Positions 53,411-61,995 of a stretch of DNA of 64,000 nt are shown here, piece after piece. This DNA is from an uncultured Hoeflea sp. (lineage in GTDB: Bacteria; Pseudomonadota; Alphaproteobacteria; Rhizobiales; Rhizobiaceae), in assembly GCF_947501405.1 (NCBI RefSeq), contig NZ_CANMVK010000002.1:806001-870000 (forward strand), given 5' to 3'. How positions within the stretch are numbered: the first letter of the stretch is position 1; each line of letters begins with the position of its first letter. The notes beneath the pieces are model-generated. The model searched no databases. It saw nothing but the letters and a program-made list of their open reading frames with translations, and was not told the DNA's origin. The translations under genes and the position numbers were made by a program.

Positions 53411-54538
53411 ATGCGCCGCGCAAGATCACTGTTTCTCGCTTCCACCATTCTCACAGCTTCGGCAGTGACCGCCCATGCCGATGTGAACGTGGTCGCGTCA
53501 ATCAAACCGGTTCACTCCTTGGTCGCCGCGGTGATGGACGGCGTCGGCGATCCGGGTTTGATCATGGATGGCGCGGGGTCGCCGCACAATTACGCGCTCA
53601 AGCCGTCGCAGGCGCAGATGCTGGAGTCTGCCGATATCGTGTTCTGGATCGGGCACGAGCTTGAGGCCTTCCTGGAAAAGCCGCTGGAGACGATCGCCGC
53701 CAACGCCAGATCGGTCGAGTTGATCGACGCCCATGACCTTATCAAGCTCCCCTTCCGCGAAGGTGGGGCGTTTGACGATCACGGCCACGATGAAGCGGCC
53801 GGCCATGATGATCACGGGCATGAAAAGCAGGCCGACGCCGGCCACCACGATGACGACCATGACGACCACGATCATGAGAAGGCCGAAGCGGGTCACGATG
53901 ATCATGGCCATGACGACCATGCCCACGAAAAGGCTGAAGCCGATCATGACGATCATGGCCACGATAACCATGGCCATGAGCAGGCCGAAGCCGGTCATGA
54001 GGGCCACGATCATGGCGCCTTTGACAGCCATATCTGGCTTGATCCGGTCAACGCCAAGGCGATGGTTGAGGAAATCAACGAAGCACTTGCTGAAGCCGAT
54101 CCCGCCAATGCCGCCCAATATACGGCCAATGCGAAGGCGGTGATGACCAGGCTCGACACGCTTGTGACCGAAGTGTCGGCCGAGCTGGCCCCGGTTCACG
54201 ACAAGGGGTTCATCGTCTTTCACGACGCCTATCAATATTTCGAAAAGCGCTTCGATGTGACCGCCTCGGGCTCGATAACAGTCTCACCCGAAGTGCTGCC
54301 CGGCGCCGAGCGGATCACCGAGATCCGCGCCAAGGTCAAGGAGTTGGGAGCGGCCTGTGTGTTCGCCGAGCCGCAATTCGAACCCAAGCTGGTGACAACG
54401 GTGACAGAAGGCACACGGGCGAAATCGGGTGTGATCGATCCGCTCGGCGCCGCACTTGATGCCGGCCCGGAGCAATATTTCGACACGATCCGGACCATGG
54501 CGACCTCGATCCGGACCTGCCTTTCGGAAGCCAGTTGA
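53411..54538 (+). CDS. znuA: Zinc ABC transporter substrate-binding protein ZnuA
   Basis: This periplasmic zinc receptor has 375 residues and a signal peptide ending near TAHA (residue 23). Zinc ligands are expected at His59 (AGSPHNYAL) and His207 (FDSHIWLDP). Between them, residues 122-202 make a very long His/Asp-rich loop built of imperfect repeats (HDDHGHD..HEKAEA). The loop is about twice as long as in E. coli ZnuA and is thought to collect or sense zinc. The ATG at 53411 follows CAGGAG. It is divergent from znuC across the Zur sites. Confidence 0.93.
   Translation: MRRARSLFLASTILTASAVTAHADVNVVASIKPVHSLVAAVMDGVGDPGLIMDGAGSPHNYALKPSQAQMLESADIVFWIGHELEAFLEKPLETIAANARSVELIDAHDLIKLPFREGGAFDDHGHDEAAGHDDHGHEKQADAGHHDDDHDDHDHEKAEAGHDDHGHDDHAHEKAEADHDDHGHDNHGHEQAEAGHEGHDHGAFDSHIWLDPVNAKAMVEEINEALAEADPANAAQYTANAKAVMTRLDTLVTEVSAELAPVHDKGFIVFHDAYQYFEKRFDVTASGSITVSPEVLPGAERITEIRAKVKELGAACVFAEPQFEPKLVTTVTEGTRAKSGVIDPLGAALDAGPEQYFDTIRTMATSIRTCLSEAS
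53774..54016 (+). repeat. Tandem His/Asp-rich coding repeat in znuA
   Basis: The bases encoding residues 122-202 contain repeated CATGACGATCATGGCCA-like units with four spaced copies of the GAAAAGGC..GAAGC (E-K-A-E-A-like) linker. The repeats are visible at DNA level, so copy number could change by slippage or recombination without shifting frame. Confidence 0.7.
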
Positions 54539-54558
54539 CGCCAAGGCCTGGCTTTGTC

Positions 54559-54581
54559 CGCGGGCGGTGCGGCCGCCCGCG
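54559..54581 (+). terminator. Hairpin downstream of znuA
   Basis: CGCGGGCGG (54559-54567) pairs with CCGCCCGCG (54573-54581) across a five-base loop, 20 bases after the znuA stop. The stem is stable but is followed only by GTTCTC, so termination efficiency is uncertain. Confidence 0.5.
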
Positions 54582-54634
54582 TTCTCAATCTGGTTTGACA
54601 CAGACCGACTGCCGGTCCGGTGCTGCCCGCAGGC

Positions 54635-54653
54635 GGGCGGCACAAGGCCGCCC
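54635..54653 (-). terminator. Hairpin downstream of the pentonate dehydratase gene
   Basis: GGGCGGC (54635-54641) pairs with GCCGCCC (54647-54653) around ACAAG, just past the end of the minus-strand dehydratase gene. No T-run follows. It and the znuA hairpin separate two convergent genes. Confidence 0.45.
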
Positions 54654-54660
54654 GGAAAGA

Positions 54661-56442
54661 TCAGTGATTGTCGCGTGGCAGGTCGCGTCTGATCTTTTGA
54701 TAGGCGGTTGCGAGTTCCAGGCAGCCGCCATCGGCGAGTTGGCCGACATTCTTGCGATAGATCTCCTGCCAGGGAGTCTGGTGTTTGAGCTCAGGCGCGG
54801 TCCATGCGGCGCGCCGCGCTTGCCATTCCGCCTCATCCACCATCGCATCAAGCGTGCAGGCGTTGAGATCGAGACGCACCATGTCGCCGGTTTCCAACAG
54901 CGCCAGCCCGCCGCCCACCACCGATTCCGGCGAGGCATTGAGGATCGAAGGACTTTCCGACGTCCCCGACTGACGGCCGTCCCCGACCGTCGGCAGGTGA
55001 TTGATGCCCTGTTTGAGCACCGCGTCCGGCGGCTGCATATTGACCACTTCGGCGGAACCGGGATAGCCCACGCAGCCGACGCCGCGGATGAACAGAATGC
55101 AGTTTTCGTCGATCTCTAGCGCCGGATCATTGATCCGGTCGTGATAGTCCTCGGGGCCTTCAAACACCACGGCGCGGGCCTCGTGGATGCCCTCGCGTCC
55201 CGCATGGGACAGGAACCGGTCGCGAAAATCTTTCGAGATAACGGAGGTCTTCATCAGCGCGCTGTCAAACAGATTGCCTGACAGGACCAGAAATCCCGCA
55301 TTTTCACGCATTGGCGCATCAACCGGTTTGATGACGTCCTGATCGCGGCTCTCCCACTTCGCCAGGGTCTCGGCCATGGGCTTGCCGGTGACCGTCATCG
55401 CACCTTCGTGGATACGCCCAGCCTTGCGCAATTCACCCATCACCGCGGGCACGCCGCCAGCGCGGAAGAAGCTTTCGCCGAGATACTCTCCGGCCGGCTG
55501 CATATTCAGCAGTAACGGCACGTCGAAGCCCACCGTCTGCCAGTCCTTGACGTCAAGCTCCACACCGGCATGGCGGGCGACCGCCTGCAAATGCGGCGGC
55601 GCGTTGGTCGACCCGCCGATCGCCGAATTGACGACGATGGCGTTCTCGAAGGCCTCACGTGTCAGGATGTCGGAGGGTTTGAGGTCCTCATAGACCATGG
55701 CGACGATGCGCTTACCGGTTTCATATGCCATCGCCATCCGCTCGCGGAAAGGCGCGGGAATGGCCGAACAGCCTGGCAGCGACATGCCCAGCGCCTCGGC
55801 CATGGCGTTCATCGTCGAGGCGGTGCCCATGGTGTTGCAGTGCCCCAGCGACGGCGCCGAGGCGCACACACGGCTCATGAATTCGTCATAGTCGATCTTG
55901 CCTTCGGCCATCAGCCGCCGGCTTTCCCAAACGATCGTGCCCGAGCCTGCGCGCTTGCCCTGCCACCAGCCGTCAAGCATCGGCCCGCCATTAAGCGTAA
56001 TCGCCGGCAGGTCGACGGTTGCGGCCCCCATCAGCATGGCCGGCGTGGTCTTGTCGCAGCCAGTGGTCAACACCACCCCGTCGATCGGATATCCGTGCAG
56101 CACTTCGACCAGCCCGAGATAGGCCAGATTGCGATCCAGCGCCGCCGTCGGCCGTTTGCCGGTTTCCTGAATGGGGTGAACCGGAAACTCCATCGGAATG
56201 CCGCCACCGTCGCGAATCCCCGCCTTGATCCGGTCCATCAGGAACACATGGATCTTGTTGCAGGGCGCAATATCGCTTCCCGTCTGGGCAATGCCGATAA
56301 CCGGGCGCTCGCCCTGCAGCTCCTCGCGGGTGTATTCCTGGTTCTGATAACGCTCGAGATAGAGCGCCGTCATACCGGGATTGTTCGGATTGTCGAACCA
56401 CTCCTGGGACCGGAATTTCTTGCCTGCGCGGGTGTTTGACAT
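54661..56442 (-). CDS. IlvD/Edd-family pentonate dehydratase (L-arabonate or D-xylonate dehydratase)
   Basis: This iron-sulfur dehydratase has 593 residues. TGSDIAPCNK, TTGCDKTTPAMLMGA and LGHCNTMGTASTMNA hold the three conserved cysteines for the cluster. Text such as PMEFPVHPIQETGKRPTAALDRN and PTVGDGRQSGTSESPSILN follows Caulobacter XylD closely and differs from biosynthetic IlvD. It removes water from a pentonate to give 2-keto-3-deoxy-pentonate. The ATG at 56442 is used; the frame formally extends much further but only through the divergent neighbour. Substrate stereochemistry cannot be settled from sequence alone. Confidence 0.85.
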   Translation of the reverse strand: MSNTRAGKKFRSQEWFDNPNNPGMTALYLERYQNQEYTREELQGERPVIGIAQTGSDIAPCNKIHVFLMDRIKAGIRDGGGIPMEFPVHPIQETGKRPTAALDRNLAYLGLVEVLHGYPIDGVVLTTGCDKTTPAMLMGAATVDLPAITLNGGPMLDGWWQGKRAGSGTIVWESRRLMAEGKIDYDEFMSRVCASAPSLGHCNTMGTASTMNAMAEALGMSLPGCSAIPAPFRERMAMAYETGKRIVAMVYEDLKPSDILTREAFENAIVVNSAIGGSTNAPPHLQAVARHAGVELDVKDWQTVGFDVPLLLNMQPAGEYLGESFFRAGGVPAVMGELRKAGRIHEGAMTVTGKPMAETLAKWESRDQDVIKPVDAPMRENAGFLVLSGNLFDSALMKTSVISKDFRDRFLSHAGREGIHEARAVVFEGPEDYHDRINDPALEIDENCILFIRGVGCVGYPGSAEVVNMQPPDAVLKQGINHLPTVGDGRQSGTSESPSILNASPESVVGGGLALLETGDMVRLDLNACTLDAMVDEAEWQARRAAWTAPELKHQTPWQEIYRKNVGQLADGGCLELATAYQKIRRDLPRDNH

Positions 56443-56487
56443 GCTGTCTTTCCTCTTAGCTGCTTGGGTCTTGTGATGATGCTCGAA

Positions 56488-56501
56488 TTTGGTATACCAA
56501 A
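56488..56501. promoter_or_regulatory. Perfect GntR-type operator palindrome
   Basis: TTTGGTATACCAAA is a perfect 14-base palindrome between the divergent dehydratase genes, 46 bases from one start and 44 from the other. TTGGTATACCAA is the kind of site bound by FadR-subfamily GntR repressors of sugar-acid genes, such as E. coli UxuR/ExuR. No such regulator is encoded in the window, so it must lie elsewhere. Confidence 0.75.
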
Positions 56502-56544
56502 AACCATCCCACTTACAATAACCCTCGCAGAATCGGAATGAAAC

Positions 56545-57459
56545 ATGGCTTCGACGTATTCCGGCATCTGGCCGGTCGCCCCCACACCGTTTCACCCATC
56601 CGGAGAGATCGATGAGCAGGGCATGCGCCGCGTGCTTGACTGCATGATCGACCAGGGTGTGGATGGCATTTGCATCCTCGCCAATTTCTCCGAGCAGTTC
56701 CTGATCTCCGACGACGAGCGCCAGACCCTGACCCGGCTTTCGCTTGAGCATGTGGCCGGGCGCGTGCCGGTCATCGTCACAATCTCCCATTTTGCCACCG
56801 GGATCGCCGTCGCCCGGGCCCGGATGGCCAAGGAGCTTGGTGCCGCCATTGTGATGATGATGCCGCCCTATCACGGGGCGTTGATGCGCGGCACCGCCGA
56901 GCAGACCTTCGAACAGTTCGCGCGGGTTGGCGAGGTGGGGCTTCCCATCATGGTGCAGGATGCGCCGCTGTCGGGCGTCGAGCTTCCGGTGCCGTTGCTT
57001 GTGCGAATGGCCCGCGAGATCGAAATGGTGAAACTGTTCAAGATCGAAACCCCGCAGACAGCCGCCAAACTCCGCGCGTTGATTGCCGAGGGGGGTGTGG
57101 CCATCGAAGGATCCTTTGACGGTGAGGAGGCGATCACACTGCTTGCCGATCTCGATGCCGGCGCCACCGGCACGATGACGTCGGCGATGATCCCGGACCT
57201 GATTGGCCCGGTCCTGCGTGCCTTCCATGCGGGCGACCGGCAGGCGGCCATTGATGGCTATGCAAGGGTGCTGCCCGCGGTCAATCATGAAAACCGTCAA
57301 TGCGGTTTTCGCGCGGCCAAGGCGGCAATGGTTGAAGGTGGTGTGATCGGCTCGGAATTCTGCCGCCATCCGATCCCGCCCTTGCATCCTGCAACCCGCG
57401 CGATGCTGATCGAGCTTCTGCGTCCGCTCAACCCCGTCGTCCTGTCCTGGGGCTCTTGA
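56545..57459 (+). CDS. 2-keto-3-deoxy-L-arabonate dehydratase (DapA/DHDPS superfamily)
   Basis: This TIM-barrel enzyme has 304 residues with strong resemblance to the Azospirillum L-2-keto-3-deoxyarabonate dehydratase: GICILANFSEQFLISDDER, LEHVAGRVPVIV, MMPPYHGALMRG, and the Schiff-base lysine in VKLFKIETP. NHENRQCGFRAAKAAMVEGG and the ending LNPVVLSW also match. It converts the keto-deoxy acid to 2-oxoglutarate semialdehyde. It differs from dihydrodipicolinate synthase, which lacks the FSEQF block. It starts 102 bases from the divergent dehydratase and shares its operator. Confidence 0.88.
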   Translation: MASTYSGIWPVAPTPFHPSGEIDEQGMRRVLDCMIDQGVDGICILANFSEQFLISDDERQTLTRLSLEHVAGRVPVIVTISHFATGIAVARARMAKELGAAIVMMMPPYHGALMRGTAEQTFEQFARVGEVGLPIMVQDAPLSGVELPVPLLVRMAREIEMVKLFKIETPQTAAKLRALIAEGGVAIEGSFDGEEAITLLADLDAGATGTMTSAMIPDLIGPVLRAFHAGDRQAAIDGYARVLPAVNHENRQCGFRAAKAAMVEGGVIGSEFCRHPIPPLHPATRAMLIELLRPLNPVVLSWGS

Positions 57460-57486
57460 CCCACCCACTCAACCGGAGATCCAAGC

Positions 57487-58644
57487 ATGCTTCCCCAATC
57501 GAACCATCCTGACGACGCCACCCTCGCAGGCCGGGTCTGGCGGCCCGGATTGGGTCCTTGCATCGTTGCCGTGCGCGGTGACGATCTCGTTGATGTGACC
57601 AGCGCCGAAGTGCCCACCATGCAGGCGTTGGTGGAGCGAGACGATGCCTCGGACTGGCTGCGCGCGGCGCCCGGCGAGTTGATCGGCACATTGGCCGGGA
57701 TGGCGGCCGGGTCCACGGAGACCGCGGGCGAGGACACATCGCATTTTCTCGCGCCCGCCGATCTTCAGGCGATCAAGGCCAGCGGCGTGACTTTTGCCGA
57801 ATCCATGGTCGAGCGGGTGATTGAGGAACAGGCCGCCGGCAATGCCGACCGTGCCGAAGAAATCCGGCAAAAGGTACAGGCGGCCATTGGCGACAGTCTG
57901 CGCGGCATCGTGCCCGGCTCCGATGAGGCCATGCAGGTCAAGGCGGTCCTGCAACGCGAAGGCTTCTGGTCGCAATATCTCGAAGTCGGGATCGGTCCGG
58001 ATGCCGAAATCTTCACCAAGTCACAGCCCATGTCCGCGGTCGGCTGGGGGGCTGCGGTCGGCCTTCACCCCAAATCGAGCTGGAACAATCCCGAGCCGGA
58101 GATTGTCCTGGCCGTCGACAGCTGTGGCACGATCAAGGCCGCAACCCTGGGCAATGACGTCAATCTGCGCGACATCGAGGGACGTTCGGCGCTGCTTCTT
58201 GGCAAGGCCAAGGACAACAACGCCTCCTGCGCCATCGGCCCGTTTTTGCGCTTCTTTGATGAGAGCTACAGCCTTGATGATGTGCGCAATGCCGAATTGA
58301 CTTTGCGGGTCGAGGGTGAGGACGGCTTTGTCCTGGAAGGCCATTCGTCGATGGCGAAGATCAGTCGCGATCCGGCCGACCTGGTGGCCCAGACCCGCGG
58401 CCGCCATCATCAGTATCCCGATGGGTTCCTGCTGTTTCTCGGAACACTCTTCGCGCCCATTCAGGATCGGGATGCGCCCGGCCAGGGCTTTACCCACAAA
58501 TCCGGAGACAGGGTGTCGATCAGTGAAGCCAGACTGGGCGAACTCAGCAACACCGTGCGGCTTTCGACCGAATGCCCGGAATGGACCTTCGGGACCGCCG
58601 CCCTGATGCGCAATCTGGCGTCGCGGGATTTGTTACGCAGCTAA
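57487..58644 (+). CDS. Fumarylacetoacetase-fold 2-keto-3-deoxypentonate dehydratase (XylX-like)
   Basis: The protein has 385 residues of the fumarylacetoacetate hydrolase superfamily in the long form used by XylX/KdxD enzymes. GFWSQYLEVGIGPDAEIFTKSQPM, HPKSSWNNPEPEIVLAV, GNDVNLRDIEGRSALLLGKAKDNNAS and GRHHQYPDGFLLFLGT are hallmark stretches; acidic metal ligands (Glu, Glu, Asp) lie in EPEIVLAVDS. It would convert 2-keto-3-deoxy-D-xylonate (equal to the D-arabonate product) to 2-oxoglutarate semialdehyde. It lies 27 bases after the DapA-type dehydratase, giving two unrelated folds for one type of reaction. Confidence 0.85.
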   Translation: MLPQSNHPDDATLAGRVWRPGLGPCIVAVRGDDLVDVTSAEVPTMQALVERDDASDWLRAAPGELIGTLAGMAAGSTETAGEDTSHFLAPADLQAIKASGVTFAESMVERVIEEQAAGNADRAEEIRQKVQAAIGDSLRGIVPGSDEAMQVKAVLQREGFWSQYLEVGIGPDAEIFTKSQPMSAVGWGAAVGLHPKSSWNNPEPEIVLAVDSCGTIKAATLGNDVNLRDIEGRSALLLGKAKDNNASCAIGPFLRFFDESYSLDDVRNAELTLRVEGEDGFVLEGHSSMAKISRDPADLVAQTRGRHHQYPDGFLLFLGTLFAPIQDRDAPGQGFTHKSGDRVSISEARLGELSNTVRLSTECPEWTFGTAALMRNLASRDLLRS

Positions 58645-58690
58645 CAAGAGGGACGCGCACGGTCCGGCTCGAACGCGCGCGTCTTGTTCT

Positions 58691-60223
58691 TTAAGCCTGG
58701 GCCAGATCGTCCGGCAACAGCGCGTCAGGCAGGTTCTGGTAACACACCGGCCGCAGGAACCGTCGGATCGACAGCGTGCCCACCGAGGTGGCGCCAAAAT
58801 TGGTCGAGGCGGGATAGGGCCCGCCATGCACCATCGCATCGCACACCTCGACCCCGGTCGGAAATCCGTTGGCCAGAAGCCGTCCCGCCTTGCGCTCGAG
58901 CACCGGCATCAGTCGTTTCGCAAGATCTGTATCGCCATCATCCAGATGCAACGTTGCAGTCAATTGGCCGCGTAGGCTCTTGGCGACGGCCAGCATCTCG
59001 TCGCTGTCGGCCACCCGCACCACCAGACCGAGTGGCCCGAACACCTCCTCGCCCAGCTCTTCATTGGAAAGCCAGGCTTGCCCGGTGGTCTCGTAGAGAT
59101 AGGGCGTGGCATTGCGCTGGTCGCAACTGGTGGTGAGCAGATCGCGAACGCCTTCGCTGCCGGCCATGCGGGCCTGACCCGTCCGGAAGGCTTCGGCGAT
59201 GCCGTCGGTGAGCATGGTCTGCGCGCCGGTCTTTTCGAGCGCTTCAGTCGCGGTCTTGATCATGGTGTCGGCCTCGGGCCCATCGATCAGCACCGCGATG
59301 CCTGGATTGGTGCAGAACTGGCCGGCTCCCATGGTCAGCGATCCCGCCCAGCCGTTTCCGATGTCGGTCGCCCGCGCCTTGACCGCTTCGGGCAGCACGA
59401 ACATCGGGTTGACGCTGCCCAGTTCGCCAAAAAACGGAATCGGCTCGGGACGGCCGGCGCACAGATCGAAGAGTGCGCGGCCGCCGCCAAGCGAGCCGGT
59501 GAAACCCACCGCCTTGATCAGGGGATGAGTTACCAGCGCCGTGCCGACGTCACGCTTGCCGCCCTGGATCAGCGAAAAGACGCCGGGATGCACGCCGCAT
59601 TTGCCGATTGCCGCATGAATGGCTTCGGCCACGATCTCTCCGGTGCCCGGATGGGCGCTGTGGCCCTTGACCACAGTCGGGCAGCCTGCTGCCAAGGCCG
59701 CTGCGGTGTCGCCGCCGGCAGTCGAGAACGCCAGCGGAAAATTCGATGCGCCGAACACGGCGACCGGGCCGATCGGCCGCTGGATCATCTTCAGGTCCGG
59801 ACGCGGCAGCGGTGCCCGGTCGGGCAGGGCGGCATCGTGGCGCCTGTCGAGATAGTCGCCCGCGCGGATATGGCTGGCAAACAATCGCAATTGTCCGACA
59901 GTCCGGCCGCGCTCGCCCTCGAGCCGGGCGGCGGGAAGGCCGGTTTCCGAGGTTCCGATCTGAGTGATCTGGGCGCCGCGCGCATCGATTTCATCGGCGA
60001 TGGTTTCCAAAAACACGGCTCGGCTTTCCCGCGAGCTGTAGCCGAAACTTGCAAACGCCTCCTCGGCAGCGGTGCAGGCGGCGTCCACATGCGCCGGTTC
60101 GCCGACCGAGTAGGCATGAGCTTCGCCATGGGCCGGATCGGAGTGAAACTGCGTTTCGCCGGAAACCCACTTTCCGGCAATCAGGTGCTTGCCGTGGGGG
60201 GTGAAACTGGTCTCGTCGCGCAT
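58691..60223 (-). CDS. 2-oxoglutarate semialdehyde dehydrogenase (aldehyde dehydrogenase family)
   Basis: This aldehyde dehydrogenase has 510 residues of the KGSADH group: FTGSLGGGRALFDLC, FFGELGSVNPMFVLPEA (general base Glu) and TMGAGQFCTNPGIAVL (nucleophile Cys), with NFPLAFSTAGGDTAAALAAGCP. It oxidises 2-oxoglutarate semialdehyde to 2-oxoglutarate with NAD(P). It completes the non-phosphorylative pentonate route begun by the dehydratases. It is convergent with the XylX-like gene, 46 bases away, and so has a separate promoter. Confidence 0.88.
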   Translation of the reverse strand: MRDETSFTPHGKHLIAGKWVSGETQFHSDPAHGEAHAYSVGEPAHVDAACTAAEEAFASFGYSSRESRAVFLETIADEIDARGAQITQIGTSETGLPAARLEGERGRTVGQLRLFASHIRAGDYLDRRHDAALPDRAPLPRPDLKMIQRPIGPVAVFGASNFPLAFSTAGGDTAAALAAGCPTVVKGHSAHPGTGEIVAEAIHAAIGKCGVHPGVFSLIQGGKRDVGTALVTHPLIKAVGFTGSLGGGRALFDLCAGRPEPIPFFGELGSVNPMFVLPEAVKARATDIGNGWAGSLTMGAGQFCTNPGIAVLIDGPEADTMIKTATEALEKTGAQTMLTDGIAEAFRTGQARMAGSEGVRDLLTTSCDQRNATPYLYETTGQAWLSNEELGEEVFGPLGLVVRVADSDEMLAVAKSLRGQLTATLHLDDGDTDLAKRLMPVLERKAGRLLANGFPTGVEVCDAMVHGGPYPASTNFGATSVGTLSIRRFLRPVCYQNLPDALLPDDLAQA

Positions 60224-60409
60224 ATGATGCTCCTTGCGGTTTATGGGGCCCAGGGGCCGGATCGGCCGTTGGGGAAAACTGATTGAACTTCGGCTGCGTC
60301 CGTGCCCGGGAATGCCGACGGCCAGGTAGCCTCTGTGGGCGACGCGATCAAGCCGATGGGCCTTGCGGTTTTAGCCCAATGTGTTGTTTCTCGCCGGGAT
60401 CGGACGCCT

Positions 60410-61297
60410 TCAGGTTCGGCCGGATGTTTCCGGGTTGGAATTCAGGCGCTCGATCTCGAGAAGCAATGCGCTGTGATCGGGGTCGCCCTGGTGTTTGGCC
60501 AGACTGTGGAACAGACTGGTGACCTGTTCAAGAACCGGCGCGCGAAAATCCAGTCTTCGGGCGGCGTCAATGGCATTGTCGAGATCCTTGACATGGGTGG
60601 CGGTGCGGCCGCGCGTGACGAAGTCGCGGCTCACCATGCGTTGCCCGTGCAGCTCCAGCACACGGCTGTCAGCAAATCCGCCCGTCAACGCCTCGCGCAC
60701 CTTTGCCGGATCCGCGCCGGCGCGTGCGGCCAGCGCCAGGGCCTCGGCCACCGTGGCAATGGTGGTGCCGACGATCATCTGGTTGGCGAGCTTGGCGATC
60801 TGGCCGCTGCCCGAAGGTCCCACATGGACAGGCCGCCCCATTGCCGAAAGCACGGTCTCAGCCCGGGCGAAATCTGTCTCGCTGCCGCCGCACATGATCG
60901 CGAGCGTCGCCTGCTCGGCACCCACGGTGCCGCCCGAAACCGGTGCATCGACATGGGCGATGCCCCGTTCACCAAGACGCGTGGCATGAGCCTGGGCTTC
61001 TACCGGCTTGATCGAGCTCATGTCGAGCACCAGCGCGCCTTCACGCAGACCGCAGATTGCGGCATCGGCGCCGTCAAACAGCACCGAATCGACGATCGGG
61101 CCGTTTTCCAGCATCGTCACGACGATGTCCGCGCCGCAAGCTGCTTCGCGCGGGGTGTCCGCCACAGCCGCGCCGCGCAGCGCTTCGGCCTTGGCGCGCG
61201 TGCGGTTCCAGGCGGTAACGTCAAAGCCCGCGTCGATCAGATGCTGCGCCTGGTGGCGCCCCATCAGGCCAATGCCTAAAAAGGCGATCTTGATCAT
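60410..61297 (-). CDS. NAD(P)-dependent beta-hydroxyacid dehydrogenase (3-hydroxyisobutyrate / tartronate semialdehyde family)
   Basis: The protein has 295 residues with the N-terminal Rossmann motif FLGIGLMGRHQAQHL, the substrate-binding DAPVSGGTVGAEQ and the catalytic lysine block SGQIAKLANQMIVG. Family members reduce or oxidise tartronate semialdehyde, 3-hydroxyisobutyrate or similar acids. It overlaps the upstream cyclase-family gene by four bases and follows a TRAP importer, so it acts on the same imported carboxylate or its product. The 186 bases after it, up to the aldehyde dehydrogenase start, hold no gene I can support. Confidence 0.82.
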   Translation of the reverse strand: MIKIAFLGIGLMGRHQAQHLIDAGFDVTAWNRTRAKAEALRGAAVADTPREAACGADIVVTMLENGPIVDSVLFDGADAAICGLREGALVLDMSSIKPVEAQAHATRLGERGIAHVDAPVSGGTVGAEQATLAIMCGGSETDFARAETVLSAMGRPVHVGPSGSGQIAKLANQMIVGTTIATVAEALALAARAGADPAKVREALTGGFADSRVLELHGQRMVSRDFVTRGRTATHVKDLDNAIDAARRLDFRAPVLEQVTSLFHSLAKHQGDPDHSALLLEIERLNSNPETSGRT

Positions 61298-61995
61298 AGG
61301 AACTCTCCACTTTGAGAAAAGGCGTCGCCCTCAAACGCCACCACCCGAGCGGGCGCGCCGTCGGCGCCTTCGATCTTCAGAGGCAGGGCGCACAAAAAGG
61401 TGCGTGTGCCTTTCAGCGCGGCGGTGCCGATCAGATATTCGATCAGGGTCACGCCACGCCGCAACAGCACATCATGGGTGACATGCTCGAAGATCGGCGG
61501 AACGATCCCGTCGAGCGAAAGCCGGATCGTGTAATCTTGCGGAAAGTCAAAAGCGACGGCTTTTGGCGCGCGGCGGACCAGCGCTTCGGCGCCGTCGCGG
61601 GTGATATAGGGTGCGTCACGCCAATACTCCGCCGTGGTCCAGTCGCGCTGCGTGTCCCATGCGGTGCTCAGCAAAATGATCGGCTCGTTCGAATAGGCTT
61701 CCAGCGCCGCATCGATCCGTTCCGCGTCCAGCGCTTCATTGGGGGCCACGTCGCGTAAATGAGCCACAAAAGCGGGGCCCGCAACATCGCCTGGCGCAGT
61801 CTGATCGATGGTCGGGCTGCCGGGCAGCATGTGACGCCGGGCATCCACATGGGTGAAGGAGTGGCACGACAGCGACAATCGCGTGACCTGGAACGGGGCC
61901 GCATCGCTGTAGTCGCCCGAGACCTGACGTTCGGCGGGCCAGCGGAAATGCGTCTCGGTGATCGGCATGGACAGATCGATGACAGACAGGCTCAT
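61294..61995 (-). CDS. Cyclase-family metal-dependent hydrolase (kynurenine-formamidase-like)
   Basis: The enzyme has 233 residues of the cyclase/kynurenine formamidase superfamily, with metal-binding CHSFTHVDARRH (H-X3-H-X-D-X3-H arrangement) at about 45-56 and a C-terminal GTAALKGTRTFLCALPLKIEG block. Such enzymes hydrolyse amides, formamides or lactone-like rings. It overlaps its neighbours on both sides by four bases (TRAP permease upstream, dehydrogenase downstream). Opening of a lactone or amide of the imported compound is a fitting, unproven role. Confidence 0.8.
   Translation of the reverse strand: MSLSVIDLSMPITETHFRWPAERQVSGDYSDAAPFQVTRLSLSCHSFTHVDARRHMLPGSPTIDQTAPGDVAGPAFVAHLRDVAPNEALDAERIDAALEAYSNEPIILLSTAWDTQRDWTTAEYWRDAPYITRDGAEALVRRAPKAVAFDFPQDYTIRLSLDGIVPPIFEHVTHDVLLRRGVTLIEYLIGTAALKGTRTFLCALPLKIEGADGAPARVVAFEGDAFSQSGEFL

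Noticed and set aside
53774-54016. Possible CRISPR-like repeat array
   Set aside because: The regular repeats are codons for His, Asp and Glu within znuA, with no constant repeat-spacer structure.
56442-57468. Apparent 342-residue N-terminal extension of the pentonate dehydratase
   Set aside because: The frame stays open through the divergent DapA-type gene, but XylD-like proteins begin at the chosen ATG, and the extension is antisense to a real gene and crosses the operator.
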